Assembly (NCBI RefSeq): GCF_000372465.1
Contig: NZ_AQUZ01000014.1
Coordinates: 100,795-164,794, forward strand
Direction of reading: 5' to 3'
Source: Kribbella catacumbae DSM 19601
Lineage (GTDB): Bacteria; Actinomycetota; Actinomycetes; Propionibacteriales; Kribbellaceae
DNA: 64,000 bases
Both the position numbers and the translations under genes were made by a program. Positions 42,114-50,115 of the stretch are shown here, in pieces. The first letter of the stretch is position 1. Each line of letters begins with the position of its first letter. The notes beneath the pieces are model-generated. The model was given only the letters and a program-made list of their open reading frames with translations, made no database searches and was not told the DNA's origin.

Positions 42114-42127
42114 GGCAACCGCTTACC
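42114..42127. promoter_or_regulatory. LacI-type operator GGCAACCGCTTACC
   Basis: Its reverse complement GGTAAGCGGTTGCC differs by one base from the site at 48958-48971 in front of the second Tat-exported gene. It lies 20 bp before the ATG of the gene at 42147, suggesting that gene answers to a second LacI-type regulator encoded elsewhere. Confidence 0.6.
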
Positions 42128-42146
42128 CACCCCCAGGGAGACCCTC

Positions 42147-44006
42147 ATGCTGCTGAATCGCCGAACTCTGCTGGCAGGAACGGCGGCCGCCACGCTCGCC
42201 CCGGCTCTCATCACCCGGCCCGCACAGGCAACAGGCAACCTCCCGCTGCTCCAGCCGCTACCACCCGGAGCGCCCGACCGTCGCCTTTTCACCCCACTCG
42301 AGCAACGATTCGCGCCGTACCTCGCGATCCTCGCCCCGATGACCAACGACATCGTCGACACCGACGGTCCGACGTACGGGTTCATGGCCGGCGGCTGGTG
42401 GCGCACTCCCGCCCAGCCGTTCAACTCCCGCATCCAGGAACACGTCTTCACCCTCAGCTGGTACTACGCCAACCGCCGCCCCTGGAACCCGTACTACCGC
42501 GACCCCGCGTTGCTGGCCCGCCTCGACGCGGCCCTCCAGCACTACCTGAATCTCCAGAACCCAGACGGCTCCTGGCCCGAATACGCACCAGGCGAACGCG
42601 GCAAGGCCTCCAGCGGCTTCGGTCTCGGCTATCTCGCGAAGACGCTCGCCAACCTCCGCCAGGCCAACGCCCTCCCAACCCGGCGACGCCAGCTGGAAGT
42701 TGCCCTGAGCAAGGGAGTTGCCTGGTACCTCGACCCCGCGAACACCGTCGTGTGGGACGACCCGTTCCAGTACACGAACCAGGCGGTCGCCGGTGTCGCC
42801 GGCTCGGCCCTATCCCTCACTTTGTTGCCCGATCGCGCGATGTGGCAACGACTACAGGAACGCATCCGGTACGTCGCCCGCTGGTCGCAGAGCCCGGCCG
42901 GCTTCTTCTACGACCCGCGCGGCATGGACATCAACTACAACTTCGAGGTGATGCTGCCCGAGATGGCCGAGCTGCACCTGCTCACCAAGAATCCGGCGCT
43001 CGTCTCGATGACGCGGAAGTTCACCGACTGGTTCGGCTACAACCTGCTCCGCGAACCGGACGGCTCCGGCTGGCTCACGTACTACGCGGTCTCCGACCGG
43101 ACCGCCACCGCGTACTACGACGACGTCGTCCCCGACCCGGATCGCACCAATCTCGGCTCGCTCTTCGTCCCCGCCGTACCAGAGCTGGCAGCCTTCTTCA
43201 CCACTCGCGAGGACCGCGCCGCCACCCGAGCCGCCTGGGCCGCCGATCCCGCACCAGTCCCTTCGCTGGCCAAGCAGAACACCTCGCCGCGGATCATCGC
43301 CCACGCCCCGTACGGCGAACGCCTGCCGAGCCGCGGTGCCAAAAGAGCCGCGATCGAACGCATCCCCTACCTCAGGCGCGACAGCTTCACCGAGCTCCGC
43401 CGCGACGAGGTGGAGAACCAGGACTACCTCTACATCCGCCGCCCCGGCCTCTACCTCGGCGCCTTCTTCGGAACCCGCCCAGGCAGCGTGGTCAAGGCCG
43501 GCACCGGCTTCCTCTGGCACCCGCAGGCCGGCACGATCATCCACTCGCAGCAGACCGCGACCGGCTGCTGGGGCACAGTCCGCGCAGGCAAGGCGGACTC
43601 CGACAGCAACCTGATCGCGGAGTACAAGTCGAAGGACCTCGTCCATTACCGCACGCCCGACAATTCCGTCGCCACCGAGCTGATCGTCGGCCGCTCCCAC
43701 GTCACCCGTCGCGTGTCTGCTACCTCTGCCGCGACCGAGCAGCTCCCACTCGTCCTCCAACCAGGCGACGAGGTCACCTTCTCCGACGGCACCACAGTGC
43801 CCTACAACGAAAGCCGCACAGCCACGGCAGACGCCCTAACCATCCGCCGCGGCCCCACCATGATCACCATTACCTGGACGGCCACCCGCCCGGCCTCACT
43901 CTCAACCTCCACCCGCACCTACCTCCGCGACCAACGCCGCCGAATCCACGTCCTACGGATCCCCCACGGCGGCCACCTCGAGACGACCGTCCGGACGGAG
44001 GGCTAG
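42147..44006 (+). CDS. Tat-exported protein, probable glycan-degrading enzyme
   Basis: A 619-residue secreted protein. The N terminus LLNRRTLLAGTAAATLAPAL is a twin-arginine signal ending near QATG. The first 330 residues look like an alpha/alpha toroid (HYLNLQNPDGSWPEYAPGE, SGFGLGYLAKTLANL, DPFQYTNQAVAGVAG, MDINYNFEVMLPEMAELHLL); the rest is beta-rich (YIRRPGLYLGAFFG, VVKAGTGFLWHPQAGTIIH). This two-part layout is that of polysaccharide lyases and heparinase-like enzymes, but no lyase motif is certain. Divergent from lacI and the sugar importer, so the product probably feeds that importer. Confidence 0.8.
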   Translation: MLLNRRTLLAGTAAATLAPALITRPAQATGNLPLLQPLPPGAPDRRLFTPLEQRFAPYLAILAPMTNDIVDTDGPTYGFMAGGWWRTPAQPFNSRIQEHVFTLSWYYANRRPWNPYYRDPALLARLDAALQHYLNLQNPDGSWPEYAPGERGKASSGFGLGYLAKTLANLRQANALPTRRRQLEVALSKGVAWYLDPANTVVWDDPFQYTNQAVAGVAGSALSLTLLPDRAMWQRLQERIRYVARWSQSPAGFFYDPRGMDINYNFEVMLPEMAELHLLTKNPALVSMTRKFTDWFGYNLLREPDGSGWLTYYAVSDRTATAYYDDVVPDPDRTNLGSLFVPAVPELAAFFTTREDRAATRAAWAADPAPVPSLAKQNTSPRIIAHAPYGERLPSRGAKRAAIERIPYLRRDSFTELRRDEVENQDYLYIRRPGLYLGAFFGTRPGSVVKAGTGFLWHPQAGTIIHSQQTATGCWGTVRAGKADSDSNLIAEYKSKDLVHYRTPDNSVATELIVGRSHVTRRVSATSAATEQLPLVLQPGDEVTFSDGTTVPYNESRTATADALTIRRGPTMITITWTATRPASLSTSTRTYLRDQRRRIHVLRIPHGGHLETTVRTEG

Positions 44007-44069
44007 ATGGACCGCCGGACCTTCCTGACAGTCACCGGTACTCCGTTGGGGTCAGCCGATCCCGGGTGA
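44007..44069 (+). pseudogene. Truncated start of a second Tat-exported gene
   Basis: ATG 44007 directly follows the TAG of the preceding gene. The 20-residue frame MDRRTFLTVTGTPLGSADPG has a twin-arginine start like those of the large exported enzymes here, then stops at 44069. A repeat motif begins 2 bp later. It looks like the cut-off 5' end of a gene whose remainder was lost. Confidence 0.7.
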
Positions 44070-44157
44070 CGGGTCAACCGCAAAGCCGGTTAGTTAAGGC
44101 GTGCGTGGCGCTGTCAAGGAACCGAACGGACATCTGACCCGCGGCGGGGGCTTGTGT

Positions 44158-44259
44158 TGTCCCGATCGACAGGACATAGTCGGCCGTTCGACCGGGCGCC
44201 ACGCTCACGGGAGCGGCAGCCGGCCCCAATACGAGCACTATGTCCTGTCGGTCGGGACA
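44158..44259. mobile_element. 102-bp palindromic element, copy 2
   Basis: Same length and ends as the copy at 34721-34822 but in reverse orientation. The terminal repeats here match at 22 of 23 positions and end GGTCGGGACA. The middle keeps GGGCGCCACGCTCACG. Found in the gene-free segment after the truncated Tat gene. Confidence 0.85.
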
Positions 44260-44586
44260 ACCATCCCGCTGAGGGGGGTGCCCCGATCCAACCGGCTTTG
44301 GGGTGAACCCCAATGCCGTTCAGTCAGGTGGAGCGTGGCCTCGTCATGGACAGGTGTCCGGTCGCCGGGCCCGGCGAGGTGCAACGTCGGGGCGGGTTGC
44401 CGATGGCGAGACTCCCTGGGGCCCAAGGCTGGGAGGGCGCGGACGTCCGTGCAGACCCCTCTTCGGTCAGCAAACGCTTCCCCCGGCGTGTCGGGGCATC
44501 GGTGCGAGGTCGTGCGTGCGCAGCCGTCCCACGCCTTCGCCACGGCGGACGCATGGTCGAGCAAGCCGAGAAGTGACAGCTGACCC

Positions 44587-44629
44587 GCGTGAAGGATTTC
44601 TGCCACGGAGCGGCAAAAATCCTTCACGC
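44587..44629. repeat. 18-bp inverted repeat with 7-base loop
   Basis: Arms 44587-44604 and 44612-44629 match at 17 of 18 positions (GCGTGAAGGATTT core). A strong hairpin in either RNA strand, next to the decayed oxidase; it may be a terminator. Confidence 0.75.
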
Positions 44630-44639
44630 CGTGGTCCAG

Positions 44640-44815
44640 GACGATCTCGGCCGGCGCCGTCGGGTAGCACCTTGCCGGATTGAGCAGGTTGGCCGGATCG
44701 AAGACCTGCTTTGATTCGGCGGTGCAGGTCGAGGCCGACCAGACCGAGTCCCTGTTCCAGCCAGCAGGCCCTGACGGCGCCGACCAACTGATTCCGTTCG
44801 AGTCGACACGACAAG
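44640..44815 (-). pseudogene. Remnant of an FAD-linked oxidase C terminus
   Basis: On the minus strand one frame gives VGLDLHRRIK, the next frame QVFDPANLLNPA, and the first frame resumes with GKVLPDG. Joined, they make the C-terminal signature of FAD-linked oxidases/D-lactate or glycolate dehydrogenases (RRIK-QVFDPANLLNPGKVLP). Two frameshifts and loss of the rest mark a dead fragment. Confidence 0.65.
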
Positions 44816-44853
44816 GCACCTCCCCGAACCCCCTTAACTTACTGGCTTTGGGG

Positions 44854-45240
44854 TCAACCGGTGAAGGGTTCCAGTGCGAAGCGGCCGATCGCCACGAAGG
44901 CGGTCAGGGCAAGGTAGCCCCCGTCCCCTAGCGCGGCTTTGGTCTCGCCACGGCGGATCCGCATGATCAGGGCGCCGGTCATGATCAGCGCCAGGCCGCT
45001 AGCCGCCAGCGGTACCAGAATCGGCCCGATGCCGAGCAAGGCGGGCAGGAGCAGGCCCAGGGCACCGAGGATCTCGAGTGCTCCGATGGCCTTGAGGGTG
45101 CCGGGCTTGAAGTCGAGGACCCAGCGCGCGGCGTCGGCCATCCCGGCCATCTTCTCCCGTGGGACGAACAGCTTCCCGAAGCCGGAGAACAGGTAGACGG
45201 CGGTCAGCAGGCCGGTGATGATCCACAGTGCGATGTTCAT
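44854..45240 (-). CDS. DoxX family membrane protein
   Basis: A 128-residue protein with four membrane helices. The first helix and loop WIITGLLTAVYLFSGFGKLF, then KAIGALEILGALGLLLPALL and LALIMTGALIMRIRRGE, are typical of DoxX. The role is unclear; DoxX proteins are linked to thiol and oxidative stress systems. It lies downstream of an AhpD-like gene and an ECF41 sigma gene, a grouping known for ECF41 systems. Confidence 0.88.
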   Translation of the reverse strand: MNIALWIITGLLTAVYLFSGFGKLFVPREKMAGMADAARWVLDFKPGTLKAIGALEILGALGLLLPALLGIGPILVPLAASGLALIMTGALIMRIRRGETKAALGDGGYLALTAFVAIGRFALEPFTG

Positions 45241-45277
45241 GAGTCCTGTCCTTGGCGCAATGTCTGGGGTGGCGGCC

Positions 45278-45308
45278 GCGGGCGGACCCGGGTCCCGGGT
45301 CCGCCCGC
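45278..45308. terminator. 15-bp stem hairpin between AhpD-like and DoxX genes
   Basis: A perfect inverted repeat (45278-45292 with 45294-45308), core GGGCGGACCCGGG. It lies 24 bp past the stop of the AhpD-like gene and may terminate or process the message before doxX; no T run. Confidence 0.7.
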
Positions 45309-45331
45309 GAGCCTGAGGGGGAATGTCCGCG

Positions 45332-45802
45332 TCAGCCGAACTGACCGGGCTGGTACTCGCCGCCGGGCGTCCGGGTGATCACGTTCAGCCGGTTGAAGGC
45401 GTTGATCACGCAGATCAGGGCCACCAGGGCCATGAGCTGGTCCTCGTCGAAGTGCTTCGCCGCGTTCGCCCACGCCTCATCGGTGACACCGCTGGAGTCG
45501 GCGAGGCGGGTGCCCTGCTCGGTGATTTCCAGGGCCGCCCGCTCCGCCTCGGTATAGACGGTTGTCTCCCGCCATGCCCCGACCAGGTTGATCCGCACCA
45601 CGCTCTCGCCGGCCGCCGCGGCGTCCTTGGTGTGCATGTCAAGGCAGCCGCCGCAACCGTTGAGCTGGCTGGCGCGGATCTTCACCAGCTCCTGCACCAG
45701 CTTCGGCAGCGCCGAGTCGGTGATGGCTTTGTTCGACGAGATGATGTACTTGGCCCACTTCGCCCCGACCTCGTTGCGCATGGGGTTGATCCGGGTTTCC
45801 AT
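45332..45802 (-). CDS. Carboxymuconolactone decarboxylase/AhpD-like peroxidase
   Basis: A 156-residue alkylhydroperoxidase-like protein. The redox motif CGGCLDMHTKDA has Cys50, Cys53 and His57, the AhpD arrangement, in a helical CMD domain. It is the usual partner of ECF41 sigma factors, whose gene lies 87 bp upstream on the same strand. A promoter matching the ECF41 type lies in that gap. Confidence 0.92.
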   Translation of the reverse strand: METRINPMRNEVGAKWAKYIISSNKAITDSALPKLVQELVKIRASQLNGCGGCLDMHTKDAAAAGESVVRINLVGAWRETTVYTEAERAALEITEQGTRLADSSGVTDEAWANAAKHFDEDQLMALVALICVINAFNRLNVITRTPGGEYQPGQFG

Positions 45803-45839
45803 CTCGATCTCCTTCGTCTTCGGATGCTTGCACCACTAC

Positions 45840-45866
45840 GACGAAGCACCCCGCAAAGACGTAACA
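45840..45866 (-). promoter_or_regulatory. ECF41-type promoter before the AhpD-like gene
   Basis: On the minus strand TGTTACG (45860-45866) is followed after 16 bases by CGTC (45840-45843). ECF41 sigma factors read TGTCACA-N16/17-CGTC, so the match is good (5 of 7 plus 4 of 4). It predicts that the sigma factor encoded just upstream drives this gene. Confidence 0.75.
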
Positions 45867-45889
45867 ACCACACTGCGCTTCGATCCGCG

Positions 45890-46771
45890 CTACTCGGGTC
45901 GCACGGGCAGATCCATGGCGTCGAGGCGCTTGCGGTCGCTCACGGTCAGGAGCTCGACGATCCGGCCGTCGACCACGGTGCACGCCACCACGCCGAGCAC
46001 CTTGCCTTTCGCACCCCAGGCCAAGAACCCGGGATCGCCGTTGACCAGGACCGGGAGCGCCGAGGTCATCGACCGGATGCCGCGCAGGATCGGACCGGCC
46101 ACCTCGGCCGCCCCGACCGTGGTCATCACGCCCTGCGGGTGGTACGTGCGCCAGGTCACCTTCGGATCGAGCAGCCGTACGAGCCCTTCGAAGTCCCCGT
46201 TCCGCGCCGCGGCAAGAAATGCGTCGACCACTGCGCGCTGCCGCCGCGGCTCCTCCTCCGGCAGCGATGTGCTCTGCACCTTCCGGCGAGCCCGGCTGGC
46301 GAGCATCTTGGTCGCGTCGGTGGACCGCCCGATGATCTCGCCGATCTCGGCGAAGGGCACGGCGAACATGTCATGCAGTACGAACGCCAGCCGCTCGGTG
46401 GGCGTGAGGGTGTCGAGTACCACCAGCAGTGCCAACCCGACCGATTCGGCGAGCATCGCGTCGTCCTCGGGTGCCGCCCCGCCGTCCACGGTCACCACCA
46501 GCTCGGGCAGCCGGTCGTCGTACGACAGTTCGGCCCGGGTCTTGCGCGAGCGCAGCACATCGATGCAGACCCGGCCGACCACGGTGGTCAGCCAGCCGGC
46601 CAGGTTGTCGATCGCGGCCGCGTCCTGTCGCGCCAGCCGGATCCACGCCTCCTGCACCGCGTCCTCGGCGTCCACCCGCGATCCGAGCATCCGGTAGGCG
46701 ACCGCCACCAGGCGCTCGCGCTGCTGCTCGAACGTTCCCGCTAGTGCTTCGTGCGGACCTGATCCGGTCAT
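45890..46771 (-). CDS. ECF41-type RNA polymerase sigma factor with SnoaL-like domain
   Basis: A 293-residue sigma factor. Region 2 includes ERLVAVAYRMLGSRVDAEDA and WIRLARQDAAAIDNLAGWL; region 4 includes LTPTERLAFVLHDMFAVPF with IIGRSTDATKMLASRARRKV. Residues from about 185 form a SnoaL-like domain (VVDAFLAAARNGDFEGLVRLL) that in ECF41 factors replaces a separate anti-sigma factor and controls activity. The target is predicted to be the adjacent AhpD-like/DoxX unit. Confidence 0.93.
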   Translation of the reverse strand: MTGSGPHEALAGTFEQQRERLVAVAYRMLGSRVDAEDAVQEAWIRLARQDAAAIDNLAGWLTTVVGRVCIDVLRSRKTRAELSYDDRLPELVVTVDGGAAPEDDAMLAESVGLALLVVLDTLTPTERLAFVLHDMFAVPFAEIGEIIGRSTDATKMLASRARRKVQSTSLPEEEPRRQRAVVDAFLAAARNGDFEGLVRLLDPKVTWRTYHPQGVMTTVGAAEVAGPILRGIRSMTSALPVLVNGDPGFLAWGAKGKVLGVVACTVVDGRIVELLTVSDRKRLDAMDLPVRPE

Positions 46772-46795
46772 TTCGTTACCTTCCTTACGCGAGTT

Positions 46796-46813
46796 CCGTC
46801 ATGATCATGACGG
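46796..46813. promoter_or_regulatory. 18-bp perfect palindrome before the ECF41 gene
   Basis: CCGTCATGATCATGACGG lies 25 bp before the sigma-factor start. Its perfection and position suggest an operator for a dimeric regulator not encoded nearby. Confidence 0.65.
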
Positions 46814-47169
46814 GCCCGACGATGCCGAGGTAACCGCTCGGCGTGCATCCTGATGGAAGCACAGCGGCGGCAACCAGTGATCAGCATGTGTTACCGCTGC
46901 CCCAGCCCCCGTCCAAGGAGTCCGTGACGCGCGTCAGCATGGCCCGGGGGCGCCGTAGTACTCGCCGAATATCGGGCGGATTGTGGCTGACCCGACGACA
47001 AGAAGACAGTCCCCCGCCAGCGGGTGATCTTCACGGGTCCATGAGATGAAGCGCCTACGCGGTATCCCTGCGGGCCAACGGCCTCCCCGTCCCTGAGATC
47101 GCCCGAAAGCTCGTCATCCCCTCGGTCGCCACCGTCGACCGCCTCCTCGCCGAAACCGGCACTGACCGT
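46814..47169 (+). pseudogene. Gene-free stretch with a small recombinase-type HTH fragment
   Basis: Most of this 356-bp stretch shows nothing. Near the end (47050-47160, plus strand) one frame reads AYAVSLRANGLPVPEIARKL followed by VIPSVATVDRLLAETG, which resembles the C-terminal HTH of resolvases/invertases or transposase HTH units. There is no start, and the frame then runs into the opposite-strand gene. Probably a remnant of a mobile element. Confidence 0.4.
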
Positions 47170-48939
47170 TCAGGAGGCCCGGAGGTGAAGCGTGTACCGC
47201 GCCGGCGAGCGGCCGGTGAGGTAGACGCGGAGGCCTTCTGGGGTGAGGCTGCCGTTGAGGTGGGTGTAGCGCTCGCCTGGGTCCATGGTCACCCGGGTCG
47301 GGCCGTTGCCGGGGCCGAACTCGATCCGGTCCGTGCCGACTGTGTAGGCGCCAGTGCCTTCGACGAGCTGGTAGTTGCCAGCAGCATCGAGTTGTTCGAC
47401 GCCGCTCAGCGTGCCACCCGGCCGGAAGCACAGCTCGATCGCGAACGGTACTTCGGAGCCGGACAGCTCGATGGCCAGGTCGAAGCCGTTGCTGACCTCG
47501 GTCACCGCGACGGCGGTGCTGAGAGTCCGGTACTGCTTCGGCCGGTGCGGGAATTCCATCTTGGCGTAGAAGCGGCCTTCGTTGGTCAGCGCGTAGGAGC
47601 CGTCGCTGCGCCGGTAGCGCTTCGGCAACGGCAGGTGGTACGGGACCTTGACCTCATCGCCGAGCTGGAAGGACCACTGACCGGTACGGCGCAGGCCGTC
47701 GCTGCGGAAGTGCCCGGTACTGAAGAACTGCGGCGACAACCGGACGGAGTCGAGGATCGCGGCACCGCTGCGGAACTTGAAGAAGGTGGGACTGGTCGAC
47801 AGCCCGGACGCGATCACCGGGATGTCGTGGAAGTCGGTGCCGCCGAAGAGCGTCGCAGTACGGGCGCCGCGGCGGATGCGAGCGAGCTGATGCGCCGGGA
47901 AGTCCTGGCTGAAGTCCTCCGGCGCCGGCGCGGCGGCCGGGAGCGGAGCCGCGAGGTCGGGGCGCTCGAGGACCTCGGCGAGGAAGTCGCCCAGCTCGCC
48001 GGTACCGCGGCGTTCGATGTCCTTGGCAACGGTCGCGAACCGGCCGTCGCGGTCGTGCAGGGCCAGCTCGCGGAACTGGGTCAGGTACCACCAGACCTCG
48101 CGGATCCGGTTCTGGTCCTGCCGGCGAGAGGCGGTCGAGTCCACCTCGCCGTTCGGCTCCAGGAGGAACAAGGTGGCGGCCAGGTTCCGGCTGACGACGG
48201 GCAGCAGTTCCGGCTTGCGGCGCAACCAGGCGATCGTCAGCAACGACGGATTCGTCACCTCCGAGGCGTATGTGGAGCTCCGCTCGCTGTAGATCCCGTC
48301 CGGGGTCGCGTCGATGCCCTCGTCGAGCCAGTCGTCGATGCGGGCGGCGTACCGGCGGTCGGGGAAGAGGTGGTGGATGCGGGCAAGGGCCGCCGACACC
48401 TCCCAGCGGTGGTTGGGTGTGTGCACCCCGCCGGTGGCAAGCGCGGGTCCGGCCTTGCGGATGATCCGTTCGAGGACGGCTCGGGTCGGCTCGGTCGCGG
48501 GCTGACCGTCAGCATCGAGCAGGTCCAGGATCAGGCAGAGGTCCTGCAGCGCGAAGGCACTGTCAGGCGGCGAGTGCAGGTTGCCGACGTCGTAGGTGCC
48601 GTCGTCGTGCTGCAGCGTCGCGAGCCGCTCGACCAGGAAGGTCAGCGGTTCGAGCAGGCTGTTGTCGTGATGACGGGCGGACCGTTCCCAGACAAAGCCG
48701 GACACCATTCGCCTGGCTTTCCGGGCGGTCGCGCGAACGCTGTCGCCGGCGTTCTTGTAGGTGTCCAGAACGAGCGGTATCTGAGCCTCGTTCCTTTTCG
48801 TCAGGAGGCTGAGAAATGCCTCGTCGACACTGGTGGCCGCTGTCGCCGCCCCGGCTGTCGCAGCCGCCGCCGACCCGGCCGGCAGGGCGCCGGCGGAGAG
48901 GGCTCCGAGGGATCCGGCAAGGAACGTCCGACGCTGCAT
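47170..48939 (-). CDS. Tat-exported protein, probable polysaccharide lyase-like enzyme
   Basis: A 589-residue secreted protein. MQRRTFLAGSLGALSAGALP is a twin-arginine signal followed by an Ala-rich cleavage area. The first half is helical with LVERLATLQHDDGTYDVGNL, HTPNHRWEVSAALARIHHLF and IYSERSSTYASEVTN, a toroid-like domain; the second half is beta-rich (GRFYAKMEFPHRPKQYR, FAIELCFRPGGTL). The layout is that of heparinase/lyase-type enzymes, without proof of the reaction. ATG 48939 is chosen since the upstream residues spoil the Tat signal. Divergent from a sugar importer. Confidence 0.8.
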   Translation of the reverse strand: MQRRTFLAGSLGALSAGALPAGSAAAATAGAATAATSVDEAFLSLLTKRNEAQIPLVLDTYKNAGDSVRATARKARRMVSGFVWERSARHHDNSLLEPLTFLVERLATLQHDDGTYDVGNLHSPPDSAFALQDLCLILDLLDADGQPATEPTRAVLERIIRKAGPALATGGVHTPNHRWEVSAALARIHHLFPDRRYAARIDDWLDEGIDATPDGIYSERSSTYASEVTNPSLLTIAWLRRKPELLPVVSRNLAATLFLLEPNGEVDSTASRRQDQNRIREVWWYLTQFRELALHDRDGRFATVAKDIERRGTGELGDFLAEVLERPDLAAPLPAAAPAPEDFSQDFPAHQLARIRRGARTATLFGGTDFHDIPVIASGLSTSPTFFKFRSGAAILDSVRLSPQFFSTGHFRSDGLRRTGQWSFQLGDEVKVPYHLPLPKRYRRSDGSYALTNEGRFYAKMEFPHRPKQYRTLSTAVAVTEVSNGFDLAIELSGSEVPFAIELCFRPGGTLSGVEQLDAAGNYQLVEGTGAYTVGTDRIEFGPGNGPTRVTMDPGERYTHLNGSLTPEGLRVYLTGRSPARYTLHLRAS

Positions 48940-48957
48940 AGAGGCCTCCACAGGCAG

Positions 48958-48971
48958 GGAAAGCGGTTGCC
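48958..48971. promoter_or_regulatory. LacI-type operator GGAAAGCGGTTGCC
   Basis: Lies 19 bp before the start of the Tat-exported gene at 48939. With the near-identical site at 49097-49110 it brackets the divergent promoter region shared with the importer operon. Confidence 0.7.
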
Positions 48972-49096
48972 AAATGCCCAGTACTGTTCCGGCGGCAGGG
49001 GGCTTTGTCAAGACTTTGCAAGTGTCCGGAATCGGACGTGGTAATTGCTGGAAAGGTCTTGTCTGAACCGGTTAGCTGCCGTAACTTAACCGCCTG

Positions 49097-49110
49097 GGCA
49101 AACGCTTTCC
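49097..49110. promoter_or_regulatory. LacI-type operator GGCAAACGCTTTCC
   Basis: Reverse complement GGAAAGCGTTTGCC differs from the 48958 site at one base. It lies 46 bp before the importer operon start. The regulator is not encoded beside it. Confidence 0.7.
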
Positions 49111-49155
49111 ATTGACCTGGTCCGCCGGCCTCGAGAGTTTCTGGAGGAAAGTACT

Positions 49156-50115
49156 ATGAGCGCGCTGAGTGAACTGGGCACGCTCCGGCGGAAAAAACCG
49201 CCTGGGCACAAGCGCGGTCCAGGCGGTGGCGCCGGAAAAAAAGCCACTAAAGACAATCTGGCTGCTTATCTCTTCCTGACACCCTGGCTGATCGGCTTGT
49301 TCGTGATCACGATCGGGCCGATGCTCGCGTCGCTCTACCTGGCCTTCACGGACTACAACCTGATCCAGGCGCCGGAGTGGATCGGCCTGGAGAACTTCAC
49401 CCGGATGCTGTCCGACGAGCGGCTGCACAACTCGCTGCGCGTCACCTTCACCTATGTCCTGGTCTCGGTGCCCCTGCAGCTCGCGCTCGCTCTGCTGCTG
49501 GCCGTCGTGCTGGACCGCGGCGTCCGCGGAATGGCGTTCTACCGCTCGATCTTCTACTTGCCGTCCCTGCTCGGCTCCAGCGTCGCGATCGCGATCCTGT
49601 GGAAGCAGGTGTTCGGCACCGAGGGCCTGCTCAACCAGCTGCTCGCGCAGGTCGGCATCGAGGGCAAGGGCTGGATCTCCGACCCGAGTACCGCGCTCGG
49701 CACGCTGGTCGCGCTGAACGTCTGGACCTTCGGCGCCCCGATGGTGATCTTCCTGGCCGGCCTGCGGCAGATCCCCGCCATGTACTACGAGGCGGCAGCG
49801 GTCGACGGCGCCGGGTCGTGGCGCCGGTTCCGCAGCATCACACTGCCGATGCTGACGCCGATCATCTTCTTCAACCTGGTGCTGCAGATCATCCACGCGT
49901 TCCAGTCGTTCACCCAGGCCTTCGTCGTCTCCGGCGGCACCGGCGGGCCGTCCGACTCGACGATGTTCTACACGCTCTATCTGTACGACCGCGGCTTCGG
50001 CAACTTCGACATGGGCTACGCGTCGGCGATGGCGTGGTTCCTGCTGGTGATCATCGCCGTCCTCACCGCGGCGAACTTCGTCGCCTCGAAGTACTGGGTG
50101 TTCTATGACGACTGA
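49156..50115 (+). CDS. Carbohydrate ABC importer permease, MalF type
   Basis: A 319-residue membrane permease. A basic N terminus (LRRKKPPGHKRGPGGG) precedes six helices, and the EAA motif is AMYYEAAAVDGAGSWRRFRSI. GGAGGAA lies 8 bases before ATG 49156. First gene of the importer operon; the downstream permease overlaps it by 11 bp. Confidence 0.93.
   Translation: MSALSELGTLRRKKPPGHKRGPGGGAGKKATKDNLAAYLFLTPWLIGLFVITIGPMLASLYLAFTDYNLIQAPEWIGLENFTRMLSDERLHNSLRVTFTYVLVSVPLQLALALLLAVVLDRGVRGMAFYRSIFYLPSLLGSSVAIAILWKQVFGTEGLLNQLLAQVGIEGKGWISDPSTALGTLVALNVWTFGAPMVIFLAGLRQIPAMYYEAAAVDGAGSWRRFRSITLPMLTPIIFFNLVLQIIHAFQSFTQAFVVSGGTGGPSDSTMFYTLYLYDRGFGNFDMGYASAMAWFLLVIIAVLTAANFVASKYWVFYDD

Larger units (their letters stand above)
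44071..44859. repeat. Repeat-rich segment bounded by inverted IS-end-like motifs
   Basis: Three related 28-29-bp motifs occur: 44071-44099 (plus), 44301-44328 (plus) and 44832-44859 (minus, inverted relative to the first). All follow the pattern GGGTNAACC..AA.GCC followed by a TTAGTTAAGG or TTCAGTCAGG word. They resemble terminal inverted repeats of an IS, but no transposase lies between. The segment also holds the second 102-bp element, a hairpin and a decayed oxidase; no intact gene is present. Confidence 0.6.

Noticed and set aside
47185..49044. A 619-codon open frame on the plus strand opposite the Tat-exported gene
   Set aside because: Antisense shadow of a GC-rich gene: no domain, low-complexity Val/Gly/Arg composition, while the minus strand has a clear Tat signal and conserved blocks.
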